In this document: piece after piece, positions 53,608-63,100 of the stretch
How positions within the stretch are numbered: position 1 is the first letter of the stretch
How the letters are laid out: every line of letters starts with the position of its first letter
Origin: Vitreoscilla filiformis
Lineage (GTDB): Bacteria > Pseudomonadota > Gammaproteobacteria > Burkholderiales > Burkholderiaceae_C
Direction: 5' to 3'
Assembly (NCBI RefSeq): GCF_002222655.1
Contig: NZ_CP022423.1
Coordinates: 3,348,001-3,412,000 of the forward strand
DNA: 64,000 nucleotides
The notes under the pieces: generated by a model
Told to the model about the DNA's origin: nothing
The model's database searches: none
Seen by the model: only the letters and a program-made list of their open reading frames with translations
Translations under genes and position numbers: made by a program

Positions 53608-54394
53608 GCGAGACCTCCTGGCAGATTCGTTCTTCTTCAGGCGTTAGGTAGCCGGGAAAGCGCACTTCCTTGACGCCGCCGGCGTTCATGAAGACGAGCT
53701 GGCCCCGATGAGACGCCGAGTTTGCAAGCGCCTCTAGCTCATCAGGTGAGCCACCGACCAAGTTCATCCAATCGGAGGAGAACAAGCGCTGCCCGGTGCG
53801 GCCTTCCAAGTAGCTCAGGAACAACAGCAACGTGATGGATTCCGGCTGCGCCTGGACGACAGCCCGTGTCTTGCGCACCCGACCGTGCAGGTGGCCGGAT
53901 GCCGTCCAGGTGCCTGCCACGTTCTGGGCGAAGGACTTCAGAGAGGCAGGGCTGAACCGGTCGGAGGCGGCGGCGCTCAGGTGGGCCTCCACCACATCAC
54001 GGGGCACAGCTGCTCTAGGAGCAAGCGACAGGATGAAGGGCTGGGAGCCTCGCAACAGCGGGTCACGTGCCAGGGCAACCGTAAGGGCCAGCAGCGGCTG
54101 GGCGGCCTCGTTGAGGGCCCACAGGCGCCGCAGCGCACGGAAGATGGGGTTGGCCGTATCCAGCGCGTACAGGGTGGCCAGGTGCCGCAGCGCGAGTTCG
54201 CGCGCCTTGCGGGTGGCCTTGCCAAGGACGTTGGCGTCGACCACGGCCGAGACGTAATCCGCCCGTTCGGCATCGGCTGCCGTGTGGGCCAGCAGCAGGC
54301 GCAGGTCGTCCAGCATCATGGTCCGCGCGGCATGCGGCCCGTTGATTCCGAAGCGGAAGCCAAGTTGAGTCAAGAGGGCTTCACGTGTTGTCAT
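53597..54394 (-). CDS. brxA: BrxA-like (DUF1819-type) BREX protein
   Basis: 265 residues from the ATG at 54394; the frame is open further but overlaps the regulator. It is helical throughout. The segment DANVLGKATRKARELALRHLATLYALD resembles the DUF1819 motif of BrxA, and the C-terminal winged-helix-like part has RLFSSDWMNLVGG. Its position right before brxB also fits BrxA, a small DNA-binding protein. Sequence similarity to E. coli BrxA looks low, so the name rests partly on context. It overlaps the brxR-like gene by 4 bp. Confidence 0.65.
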   Translation of the reverse strand: MTTREALLTQLGFRFGINGPHAARTMMLDDLRLLLAHTAADAERADYVSAVVDANVLGKATRKARELALRHLATLYALDTANPIFRALRRLWALNEAAQPLLALTVALARDPLLRGSQPFILSLAPRAAVPRDVVEAHLSAAASDRFSPASLKSFAQNVAGTWTASGHLHGRVRKTRAVVQAQPESITLLLFLSYLEGRTGQRLFSSDWMNLVGGSPDELEALANSASHRGQLVFMNAGGVKEVRFPGYLTPEEERICQEVSHVI

Positions 54395-55290
54395 TGGGCT
54401 TCGGCCTTGCTGCTGGGATAGCCAGGAGCCGACACAGCGGTCTCTACGCCGTACAAAGCAAGATGGTCCTTCAGCCAGAGGCGGTACTCGGGACCTCGCA
54501 GGCTGTGACCAGGGGAGCAGTCCACACGCCACTTACGGAGTGCATAGCCTGCCAATGCAGCTCGCAATTTCAGCCGCAACACGCCATCTGGCATGTCGTA
54601 GTCCATGTGCGTGACTTCGGGATGAGGTTGGTCCGGGTGAGGCACCAAGTCCAACTCGACGATGCGTGTCCACTGAACGTCTTGCTCTGGGAGCTCATGG
54701 CGCGCTGCCTCGTCGCCAAGCTTTTGAGTGGGCTTGCTGATACGGGTCAGGACAAAGTCGCGGAAAGTCTGCGACTTGCGATCGAACGCGCGCACATGCC
54801 ATCGAAGGCCCGTGTCCAGCAGCGCAAAGGGCACAATTTCACGCGAAGACTCTCCGCTGCTCACCGAGCGGTAGTCGATGCTGAGCACCTGCCCCATGTG
54901 AATGGCGCGCGTGATGCAGGCCAGGGTATCCAGCACCGGGTAGGAGAGCCTGGAGGGCATGAGGCACGGCAGCAGGGCCTCAGACGAGGGGGCGGTAGCG
55001 TCGCCCAGTTGCTCAGTCAGCCAGCCTAGAACTTGGGCCGATGGCACAGCAAACAGTGGCGAGAACCCTGCCCCTAGGAGGTAGCGTTTGCCACGGCTTT
55101 CGTAGTCAACGTTTTCTGGTGCCAGCTCTTTGTACAGCGCCAGATCCCGCGAAGCGGTCGCCGACTGGATGCCAAAGCGCTGCATCAAATCAGGCCGTCG
55201 AACCTCGCCAAGGAAGCGCAACCGCAGCTCGATGTGCTTGAGCCGGTCCCTTTGGGATTGGGGCAGTTCGGCTGCCGGATCAGCTTGCAT
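54391..55290 (-). CDS. brxR: WYL-domain transcriptional regulator, BrxR-like
   Basis: 299-residue regulator. The N-terminal winged helix (about 10-70, RLKHIELRLRFLGEVRRPDLMQRFGIQSATASRDLALYKEL) is followed by a WYL domain (about 125-200, VLSIDYRSVSSGESSREIVPFALLDTGLRWHVRAFD) and a C-terminal WCX-like region with LKLRAALAGYALRKWRVD. It heads the BREX operon, overlapping the brxA-like gene. BrxR proteins of this layout repress or tune BREX operons and bind upstream inverted repeats. Confidence 0.85.
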   Translation of the reverse strand: MQADPAAELPQSQRDRLKHIELRLRFLGEVRRPDLMQRFGIQSATASRDLALYKELAPENVDYESRGKRYLLGAGFSPLFAVPSAQVLGWLTEQLGDATAPSSEALLPCLMPSRLSYPVLDTLACITRAIHMGQVLSIDYRSVSSGESSREIVPFALLDTGLRWHVRAFDRKSQTFRDFVLTRISKPTQKLGDEAARHELPEQDVQWTRIVELDLVPHPDQPHPEVTHMDYDMPDGVLRLKLRAALAGYALRKWRVDCSPGHSLRGPEYRLWLKDHLALYGVETAVSAPGYPSSKAEAQ

Positions 55291-55593
55291 GGTGAGGAGG
55301 CGACGCTGAGGGATGACGGAATGGGAATTCTATCCAAAAGGCACTTTGTTCAAATCAAAAAGATACGATTCTGGATTCAAATGCGCCGTGACAGGGTCTG
55401 CTGATTCAAGCGGGACCATCCGTTTCGAAGCCGCTCATGAGCACTCTGGAGGATGCAACAAGGAAACTGGGTAGCTCGCCGCGTGATTGCCCCGTTTGCA
55501 AGCATCGTTGCCTCATTCGATGCCACGCATCGGTGCATCCAGATGGCGGTTCGAGCTCGGTGTTTTGACCGGCAGGTCAGCCTCAATGCACAC
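55291..55593. other. BREX operon promoter region and adjacent non-coding DNA
   Basis: 303 bp. The first ~80 bp (to about 55375) are AT-rich. On the minus strand they contain TTGAAC and TAGAAT about 15 bp apart, a weak candidate promoter for brxR. The remainder to 55593 is GC-balanced sequence without an identifiable gene and is probably debris between the operon and the IS remnant. Confidence 0.35.
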
Positions 55594-55890
55594 TCACACT
55601 GATCGCAAAGCGTGTCCCCCGCGAGCTTGAGAAGCCGTGCCGTAAAGGCGACGAGTCCTCGAGCTTCTGTGCCCGAGCCCTCGGCTGGCCGCATCACCGT
55701 CGCCCGATGACTTCACATCTTGTCCCTCGGTGAGGCTGAGCGCCGTTGGATGACCCAGCGCATCCACGCTGTGCTGATGGGCTCGAACAATGGTCGAGTC
55801 GATCATCACCCACTCGTTGCCAGCCTCTTGGGCCAAGGCGTCAAACACGCGCTGCCATTGGGCGTCGCTCAGAGCGTAGCGTTCAGTCAT
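55594..55890 (-). pseudogene. IS5-family (IS427-type) transposase remnant with internal deletions
   Basis: The open frame begins MTERYALSDAQW, the standard start of IS427-group transposases, then jumps to VFDALAQEAGNEWVMIDSTIVRAHQHS, which normally lies about 80 residues later (first DDE region). It jumps again to VDALGHPTALSLTEGQD, which normally lies about 25 residues further on. After that the frame turns to unrelated sequence. It is therefore a decayed copy with two deletions and no C-terminal half. The sequence GTTAGGGCCTGTCATC (minus strand, ending near 55943) could be its terminal repeat. Not active. Confidence 0.75.
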
Positions 55891-55961
55891 GCACTCTCAC
55901 ATAGAAACGCCGCTTTGATCTTCAAGGGGTTGGGGGGGTTGATTGATGACAGGCCCTAACC

Positions 55962-55974
55962 TTTGTACTCAATC
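55962..55974. repeat. Right copy of 13-bp direct repeat TTTGTACTCAATC
   Basis: Same sequence and orientation as 38287-38299; lies just outside the IS remnant and encloses the whole BREX cluster with its partner. Confidence 0.6.
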
Positions 55975-56015
55975 CGAAGTTAGTTGCTCGCGGAATTCCC
56001 GGCAACATCCAGAAA

Positions 56016-56055
56016 CAACAAAGCCGCGTAAGTGCGCGGCTTTGTTGATGTTTTT
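56016..56055. terminator. Strong hairpin terminator at the right island edge
   Basis: Perfect 13-bp stem (CAACAAAGCCGCG / CGCGGCTTTGTTG) with a 6-nt loop, followed on the plus strand by ATGTTTTTC. On the minus strand it lies 48 bp after the ychF stop with a weaker TTTC tail, so it probably ends ychF transcription and may work in both directions. Confidence 0.8.
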
Positions 56056-56068
56056 CTGATTTCAGAGT

Positions 56069-56090
56069 CTTTCCTGATGTTCCAGGAAAG
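56069..56090. terminator. Second hairpin downstream of ychF
   Basis: Perfect 8-bp stem (CTTTCCTG / CAGGAAAG) with a 6-nt loop, 12 bp past the ychF stop on the minus strand. There is no T-run directly after it; it is probably an auxiliary or mRNA-stabilising hairpin. Confidence 0.45.
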
Positions 56091-56101
56091 GTGGTCTACT
56101 C

Positions 56102-56127
56102 ATCAGACGTTGAACAAGAAGTTCATC
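56102..56127. repeat. Right copy of ychF-3'-end direct repeat (candidate attR)
   Basis: Covers the stop codon and last seven codons of intact ychF. ATCAGACGTTGAAC is shared exactly with 38205-38218. The repeat distance is 17,897 bp. Confidence 0.6.
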
Positions 56128-57197
56128 ACATCCCCGTCCTTCACGACGTATTCCTTGCCTTCTGCGCGCATCTTGCCGGCATCCTTTGCACCTTGCTCGC
56201 CCTTGTAGGCGATAAAGTCTTCAAATGCGATGGTCTGCGCACGGATGAAGCCGCGCTCAAAGTCCCCGTGGATCACACCCGCCGCTTGCGGTGCGGTGTC
56301 GCCGATGCGGATCGTCCAGGCGCGCACTTCCTTCACGCCAGCCGTGAAGTAGGTTTGCAGGCCCAGCAGCTTGAAACCAGCGCGGATCAGGCGGTTCAAC
56401 CCCGGTTCGTCTTGGCCCATTTCGGCCAGGAACATGGCCTTGTCTTCGTCGTCCATCTCGGCCAGCTCGCTCTCGGTCTTGGCGCAGATGGCCACGACCT
56501 CGCCCTTCTGGGCAGCCGCGTACTCACGCAGGCGGTCGAGGAAGGGGTTGTTCTCGAAGCCGGTCTCCGACACGTTGCCCACGAACATCGCCGGCTTGGC
56601 AGTGATCAGGCACAGCGGCTTGAGGATGACCAGCTCTTCCTTGCTGAAGTCAATGGAGCGCACCGGCTTGGCCTCGTCCAGCGCGGCGCGGCACTTTTCC
56701 AGCACCTTCACCAGCGCGGCGGCGTCCTTGTCGTTGCCCGAGCGGGCGGCCTTGGTGTAGCGGTGCAGGCTTTTTTCCACCGTGCCCAAGTCGGCCAGGC
56801 AGAGTTCGGTTTGAATCACCTCGATGTCGGCGATCGGATCGACCTTGCCGGCGACGTGGATCACGTTCGGGTCTTCAAAACAGCGCACCACGTTGACGAT
56901 GGCGTCGGTTTCACGGATGTGGCTCAGGAACTGGTTGCCCAAGCCTTCGCCCTTGCTGGCGCCAGCCACCAAACCCGCGATGTCCACAAACTCCACGATG
57001 GCCGGCACGATGCGCTCGGGCTTGACCACTTCCGACAGCTGGGCCAAACGCGGATCGGGCACTTCCACCACGCCGACGTTGGGCTCGATGGTGCAGAACG
57101 GGTAGTTCTCGGCGGCGATACCCGCCTTGGTCAGGGCGTTGAACAGGGTGGACTTACCGACGTTGGGCAGGCCGACGATGCCGCACTTGAGGCTCAT
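56103..57197 (-). CDS. ychF: Redox-regulated ATPase YchF (Obg family)
   Basis: 364-residue Obg-family NTPase with ATP preference, associated with ribosomes and the oxidative-stress response. G1 is [15 protein letters not shown], followed by [18 protein letters not shown] (switch I), [20 protein letters not shown] (G3) and the TGS domain at the C-terminus ([39 protein letters not shown]). It ends MNFLFNV. Its 3' end coincides with the direct repeat that borders the BREX island, so it may be the integration target, with the end restored by the incoming element. Confidence 0.97.
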   Translation of the reverse strand: MSLKCGIVGLPNVGKSTLFNALTKAGIAAENYPFCTIEPNVGVVEVPDPRLAQLSEVVKPERIVPAIVEFVDIAGLVAGASKGEGLGNQFLSHIRETDAIVNVVRCFEDPNVIHVAGKVDPIADIEVIQTELCLADLGTVEKSLHRYTKAARSGNDKDAAALVKVLEKCRAALDEAKPVRSIDFSKEELVILKPLCLITAKPAMFVGNVSETGFENNPFLDRLREYAAAQKGEVVAICAKTESELAEMDDEDKAMFLAEMGQDEPGLNRLIRAGFKLLGLQTYFTAGVKEVRAWTIRIGDTAPQAAGVIHGDFERGFIRAQTIAFEDFIAYKGEQGAKDAGKMRAEGKEYVVKDGDVMNFLFNV

Positions 57198-57530
57198 GAA
57201 AAATCCTTGTGAATCAATGACATCCGGCCCAGTGGTGGGCAGTTCGGACGGCGCCGGCCGATCGCCGGGCGAAAAGGGCTGATTGTAGAGAACAGAAAAC
57301 CCAGGGTGCCCCTACATCGCAACGCATACGAATCGGAAAATTTGATTCGTCCAAGACCCCTGATCTGATAGAGTTGTGCGACTGACGATTAAAGATACTG
57401 GGGTGCCGAGGTTTGATATGCGGCGCAGTATGCGTTCGGTTTCGCCCGTGGTCAATGGTCGTTCAATACTGGTTGGCGGCGGCATTTTGCATGAAGTGCT
57501 GCACCTCGAGTTTTAAATCAATTAAAGAAA
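57198..57530. other. Intergenic region between ychF and the RHS locus
   Basis: 333 bp that hold divergent promoters. Composition falls from GC-rich (to about 57290) to AT-rich towards the RHS gene, marking the edge of a likely acquired segment. A weak TTGATT...TGATAG pair (near 57342 and 57366) could drive the RHS operon. I see no RNA gene. Confidence 0.4.
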
Positions 57531-60134
57531 ATGCCCATTTCGAAAAAAATATGGATTATTTTGAGTCTCGCATCATCCTCCGTTGCAGCAGGTGAGATAA
57601 TTGAGAAATTATCACTCAAAGCGCCGCTACTTTTCAAGTTTGAAAGCAATTGCTCAAACATAAGCTCACCAGGATGGAGAAGTTCGTTTAGTCAGGCTTT
57701 TTCGGACTATGCATCATTGCAAACGGCATGCTGGATTAGTATGGTCGATCCCAGCCAAGACGGCTACCCTGCATGGCATGTCGATGGCCCACCAAAATAT
57801 GAAGATGCATACGCTTATAAAGTATGGGGAGTTCGGCGGAGATGGTATACCAATTTAACTTATTACATGTATTCTTACGGTCAGGAAAATGGGCAAAAAT
57901 TCGATGGGGGGACAGATCCTTTTGCTGGAAATGCCACTTATGCTCCTTGGGATGGGACTTTTATGAAGCAAACGCAGTCGTGTCCGTCTGGGATGAATTT
58001 TGTTTATGCAACGGACCCGAGCGATGCTGAAAATGAAATTAGTTACTGCATAAAGCAGGTTGTTTTGAGGCATCCGAAAAATGTGTGCTCGTCTAGTTTT
58101 GGCAACCCAATCAATGCGGACACTGGAAGTAAAAATCAAAATGAACTCGATTATGATGACCCCACTGGCGGAATACTCAGATTCTCTCGAGTGTACTCAA
58201 GCTCTGTCGGTGGATTTATTTTTGGTGAGGTCGGCAGTTTTTTATTACCCCACATGAAGGGCTTTTCTGATGGCAGAGGCGTTAATTTTAACATTGTGTT
58301 GGATGGGCAAAATTTAGGCGTTTTTTATGAGTATGTAAGTCCGGGAAACTTCTCTGGTTCTGCGCTCACCCAATACAGAGATTTGGGCGACTACCCATAC
58401 TCATTTACATGGAATGGAGACGTCGGCATTCCAAAAGAAATATACAACAAAGATCGGCTGATTAAAGATCCGAAAGGAAATTACCAGCTCAGCCGTCGAG
58501 AGGAGGGCGTTGTTTATACTTATGATGCGAGTGGTGTTTTGCTTAAGAAGACTCGAAACGACGGTCGTTTCGTCGATTATACACACGTGATGGCTGGCGA
58601 TTTATTTCCAAGCTTATTTTTATCAAAGATTACGGACAATTTTGGCAGGACGCTCAAAATTGCATACGATGCAAACTACTCATTGAGGAGTTTGACTGAT
58701 CCAGCAAATCGTTCGATTAACTATACGCATGCAGTTGTCGGCCAGGCTCAGACTGTGAGTAGTGCACGGATGCTAATCCCCCTGAAAGTCACCTATCAGG
58801 ATAATTATGCAAGAAAGTATGGCTGGAATGAGGCATCTGCCAAAGGGAATTATGCAACACAGTTACTGACCAGCATCACAGATGAAAGTGATAAAGTATT
58901 ATCTATTTTTTCATATAAAAATGGGATTGCGACAGCGACGGAACGTGCCGATGGTTCATATCGATACAGCATCAACGACACAAGAGTTAATGGGGTTGGG
59001 TCAATTACGGTAACTGATCCACTGGAAACGGTTCGCCAGCAAAGCTACAAAGTGGTTGGAGGTTATTCTCGCCCGACCGGCTGGCAACAACCAGGAGGTT
59101 CTGGATGCGATGCGAGTAACAGTTCTATTGGGTATGATGACAATGGAAACGTTGCTTGGAGTGTCGACTTTAATGGCAATAAAACCTGTTTCGCCAGTAA
59201 TGATGCCAATCAAGAGATAGTCCGTGTTGATGGGTTAGCCAAAGATGCCGATTGTGCGCAAGTGACATCCAGTGAGGTTGGTTTAGGGGCAAGCTATCGC
59301 AAAGTGACTACAGCATGGCACTCAGATTGGAGTTTGAAAACTCGAATAGCCGAGCCGCTCAAAATAACCACACTGGTCTACAACGGGCAAATTGACCCAT
59401 TTAACGGAAGCAAGGCTACTTGTGTATTGCCAGCAGAGGTTTTACCAGATGGTAAGCCTTTGGCGGTGATTTGCGCCAGGCACGAGCAAAGCACTTCAGA
59501 TACTAATGGAATGTTGGGATTTTCAGCAAAGTCCACAGCCACACGAACTTGGCGATATACGTACAACACCTTCGGTCAAATTACCTCGATACTGGAACCC
59601 CAGTTATCATTAAATGATCAATTACCGCATGAAACAAAATATTCATATTATGACACCACAAAAATAAGTGCTGGCATTGGCTATACGCGAGGTGATTTGA
59701 AATCGGTTACGAACCCACTTGGGCAAGTGACCGCATTTACTTCGTATGATGCAGCAGGTCGATTGTTATCGAGCACAGATCCAAACGGGACGATAACGAC
59801 ACGTGCCTACACGACGCGTGGGTGGCTGAAGTCAGTCGCTGTCGTTACAACGACAGGCGTCTCACAGAGCACTCGATACGACTACCATCCGACGGGGCTG
59901 TTGTGGCGTGTGACGCTTCCTGATGGGTCAACACTGACACATACATACGACCAAGCACATCGTTTAACGAAAGTGGTGGATGGTGCTGGCAACGCGGTGC
60001 AGTACACGTTAGATGCGATGGGTAACCGTATATCAGAGCAAGTGCGTGATTCATCGGGAATACTAACACGCAAGATTACGCGAGTTTTTGATGCACTAGG
60101 GCGGTTGCAAAACGTGACCGGTGCGCAGCACTAA
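57531..60134 (+). CDS. Secreted RHS/YD-repeat protein, N-terminal half
   Basis: 867 residues. The signal peptide is about 1-20 (KKIWIILSLASSSVAA). After a novel ~170-residue region with Cys pairs, a DUF6531-like start (GNPINADTGSKNQNELDYDDP, then RFSRVYSS) is followed by YD repeats (YDAAGRLLSSTDPNG, YDQAHRLTKVVDGAGN, LDAMGNRISEQV). The protein stops at RVFDALGRLQNVTGAQH, where most RHS proteins continue. It has no RHS core or toxin tip. The gene is clearly more AT-rich than the rest of the window. The next gene, 11 bp on, continues the YD repeats, so the two may act as a split RHS shell. Confidence 0.8.
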   Translation: MPISKKIWIILSLASSSVAAGEIIEKLSLKAPLLFKFESNCSNISSPGWRSSFSQAFSDYASLQTACWISMVDPSQDGYPAWHVDGPPKYEDAYAYKVWGVRRRWYTNLTYYMYSYGQENGQKFDGGTDPFAGNATYAPWDGTFMKQTQSCPSGMNFVYATDPSDAENEISYCIKQVVLRHPKNVCSSSFGNPINADTGSKNQNELDYDDPTGGILRFSRVYSSSVGGFIFGEVGSFLLPHMKGFSDGRGVNFNIVLDGQNLGVFYEYVSPGNFSGSALTQYRDLGDYPYSFTWNGDVGIPKEIYNKDRLIKDPKGNYQLSRREEGVVYTYDASGVLLKKTRNDGRFVDYTHVMAGDLFPSLFLSKITDNFGRTLKIAYDANYSLRSLTDPANRSINYTHAVVGQAQTVSSARMLIPLKVTYQDNYARKYGWNEASAKGNYATQLLTSITDESDKVLSIFSYKNGIATATERADGSYRYSINDTRVNGVGSITVTDPLETVRQQSYKVVGGYSRPTGWQQPGGSGCDASNSSIGYDDNGNVAWSVDFNGNKTCFASNDANQEIVRVDGLAKDADCAQVTSSEVGLGASYRKVTTAWHSDWSLKTRIAEPLKITTLVYNGQIDPFNGSKATCVLPAEVLPDGKPLAVICARHEQSTSDTNGMLGFSAKSTATRTWRYTYNTFGQITSILEPQLSLNDQLPHETKYSYYDTTKISAGIGYTRGDLKSVTNPLGQVTAFTSYDAAGRLLSSTDPNGTITTRAYTTRGWLKSVAVVTTTGVSQSTRYDYHPTGLLWRVTLPDGSTLTHTYDQAHRLTKVVDGAGNAVQYTLDAMGNRISEQVRDSSGILTRKITRVFDALGRLQNVTGAQH

Positions 60135-60145
60135 AAGGATCCGAA

Positions 60146-63100
60146 ATGGTGATGCTAAATGTCCGAGAAGTGCTGCGTGTGTGCGATCGCTTAATGCGCC
60201 TTGTGCGTGGGTGCGTGGTCGGAGTACTGTTGGGGGTGGTAGGTGCACTGGCTCTAGCGGCAACGACAACGACGACCACGCTGACGAGTGGGGCTAATCC
60301 AGTGGTGTATGGGCAAAGCGTCGTGCTAACGGCCACGGTGCTTCCAGCTACAGCGAGCGGCGTCGTCACGTTTAAAAATGGAACGACGGTGCTAGGAACT
60401 TCAACCCTGAGCGCCGGAAAGGCAACACTCACAATGAGTTTCCCTGTACTGGGAAACCATATTTTGAGTGCTACCTATGGTGGGGATGCAAGCCATGCGA
60501 CAAGCATCTCTGGCACAATAAAAGAGACCGTTAATATTCAGCCAACGGTGACGACTCTAACGAGTACACCGAGTGTATCGGGCAACGCGGGAACCAAATT
60601 TTATTTGGTGGCCAGTGTTCGAGGAACATCTCTTACTGGGTCGGTTCAATTTAAAGAAGGCGCCGTTGTGCTGGGCAGTGCACCGCTGCTCAATGGTGAG
60701 GCATCTTGGGCTGTGACAGGTACGACAGGAGGGCATACTTACACAGCCATCTACAGTGGAGACGTAACGAGTAGCGGATCATCAGGTGGGGTGACTGTAG
60801 TGGTCAAGGGATTGAATGTGGCGGTGGTCGTGACGACGTCCAACACGCACCCTGCGATTAAAACGCCGGTAGCATTGACCGCACGGATGACTTCGGTGAC
60901 AGGTATATTGTTATCAGGAAATGTGGTTTTCCGGGATGGCGGCACAGTACTCAAAAACAGCGCGGGGGCAACGAACGCATCAGTGATTAATAATGTTGCG
61001 ACGCTGGTTGTACCCAGCATGCCAGTCGGGTTGCATTCAATCACGGCCAGTTACTCAGGCGACAGCATGTACGTGCCCAGTACGTCAGCGGCGACCTTGG
61101 TGCAAGTCAGCGCAGACGGGATGGTTTTACCGCCCGATGGGGCATGGACGTATCTTCACGATGCCCAGGACAATTTAACAGGTATCGTGGATGCCAATTC
61201 GGCAAAAACAGTCAAAGCGTATGACAACCTAGAGCGGAATACTATGGTGGCACTACCAGCGCCGGTCAGTGGGGCTGCGCAACCACAAATTACTATAGGT
61301 TATGACTTGCGCGATCAAGTAACCTCGGTGGAGGATCCGAGGGGTTTGGTGACGTCTTACGTCAACACCGGTTTGGATCGTACGACACGACAAGTCAGCC
61401 CTGACACGGCAACGACGACACGCACATTTTACGATAACAATCTACTCAAGACGCAGACGGATGCGCGTGGTCAGGTAACGACGTACACGTACGACGCGCT
61501 GGCGCGGCTAAGTACGATAGCGTACAGCGGCAGCCAGGGATCAAGTTTTATGTATGACCAAGGCAGCAACGGTATCGGGCGCCTGACGGGGATGACTGAT
61601 GAATCAGGCAGCACAAGCTACACCTACGATGGTTTTGGCCATGTATTAAATAAGAAACAGACGGTTGGACCTGCGGCCAAAGTTTTTAGCGTTGGCTACG
61701 CATGGGGTTCGAGCGGCGGCGCTAACGGTAAGCTTCAAACGTTGACCTATCCGAGCGGAGCTAAGGCAGTGTACGCGTATGACACTGTTGGGCGAGTGGT
61801 TTCTGTCAGTGTGGTGGCGGCCAATGGAGTGCAAACCAACGTACTCAATGCGGTGACCTACACCCCGGATCAGCAACCCAGCTCTTGGCTGTGGGGTACG
61901 GGTAATGTGCTGTACCAGCGTAGTTTTGATGGTCATGGTCGGTTGGTAAGTTATCCACTTGGAAACCCGAAGGGAACGGGGGCAGCGGCAGGGGTAATGC
62001 GCACGCTGAGTTTTGATGCGGTGGGTCATATTGCGGCGTACCAGCACGCGACGACATCCGCCTCAGCAGTAGGGGACTGGGACTTGGTGTTTAACCATGA
62101 CGCGCTAGGGCGCATCACCAGCGCCAAGCGCCCGGATGGCAGTCACAGTTATGTGTACGGCTACGATGCCAGCGGCAACCGGACGCTGTTAAGCGTGAAT
62201 GGCGTGAATTACACACACAGTGTTGATCCATCGAGCAACCGCTATACCTCGGTTCAATCCGCTACGGGCACAAATGCGCAGTGGTACAGTTCTTCTGGTA
62301 ATTTGAGGGCAGATAATAAAGGAGCCTACAATTATTCTGCACGCGGACGCTTGAGCAGCGCGGTGCGAGCGGGTAGCACCTACGAGTATCGCTACAACGC
62401 GCTGGAGCAACGTGTATACAAGAGTGGGCCTGCGAGCATGATCCCGACAGGGGTAGCGTACTACGTGTATGACGAGGCTGGGCGTTTGCTGGGTGAGTAT
62501 GATGCTACGGGCAAGGCTGTTTACGAGACGGTTTATTTAGATGAGCAACCCGTGGCAGTATTAACTCAGCCGGAGCTGGGAAAGAACAGTGTGTATTATG
62601 CGTACGCGGATCACCTGAACAGTGTGCGGGTGATCGTGCGCCCGAGTGACCAGGCCTTTGTGTGGCTGTGGGGCAGTGGTGAGCCCTTTGGGCAGGTGCC
62701 GCCCGGGACGAACCCGAGTAACTTGGGCGTATTTACGTACAACCCACGCATGCCGGGGCAGGTGGCGGATGTGGAGTCGGGGTGGTTTTATAACTGGCAT
62801 CGGGATTACAACCCGGATCTTGGGCGTTATGTGCAGTCGGATCCGATTGGGCTTGAAGGCGGAATCAACACGTATGCGTATGTCGGAGGTAACCCGATCA
62901 GCGGCATCGATCCCTACGGGCTTTTCGATGTAACTAATCCCGCAGATTGGCCTTCGCTGCCTCCTGGGCTTGTCAACTTCTTCGAAGGATATGGTTCCTA
63001 CTACGGTGGCCTCGGGAATGCGGCGATTCACATGTACCGTCGATCTGGTTTTTCTGGGTTATGCGTGCAACAGCGTGCCGTTGAGAACGAGGCTACCTTG

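Noticed and set aside
55291..55593. C-terminal half of the IS5 transposase
   Set aside because: No frame gives the expected C-terminal DDE-domain sequence.
55951..55988. CTAAC...GTTAG inverted pair around the right 13-bp repeat, considered as an attC site
   Set aside because: Neither half fits RYYYAAC/GTTRRRY fully, and there is no second pair of boxes.
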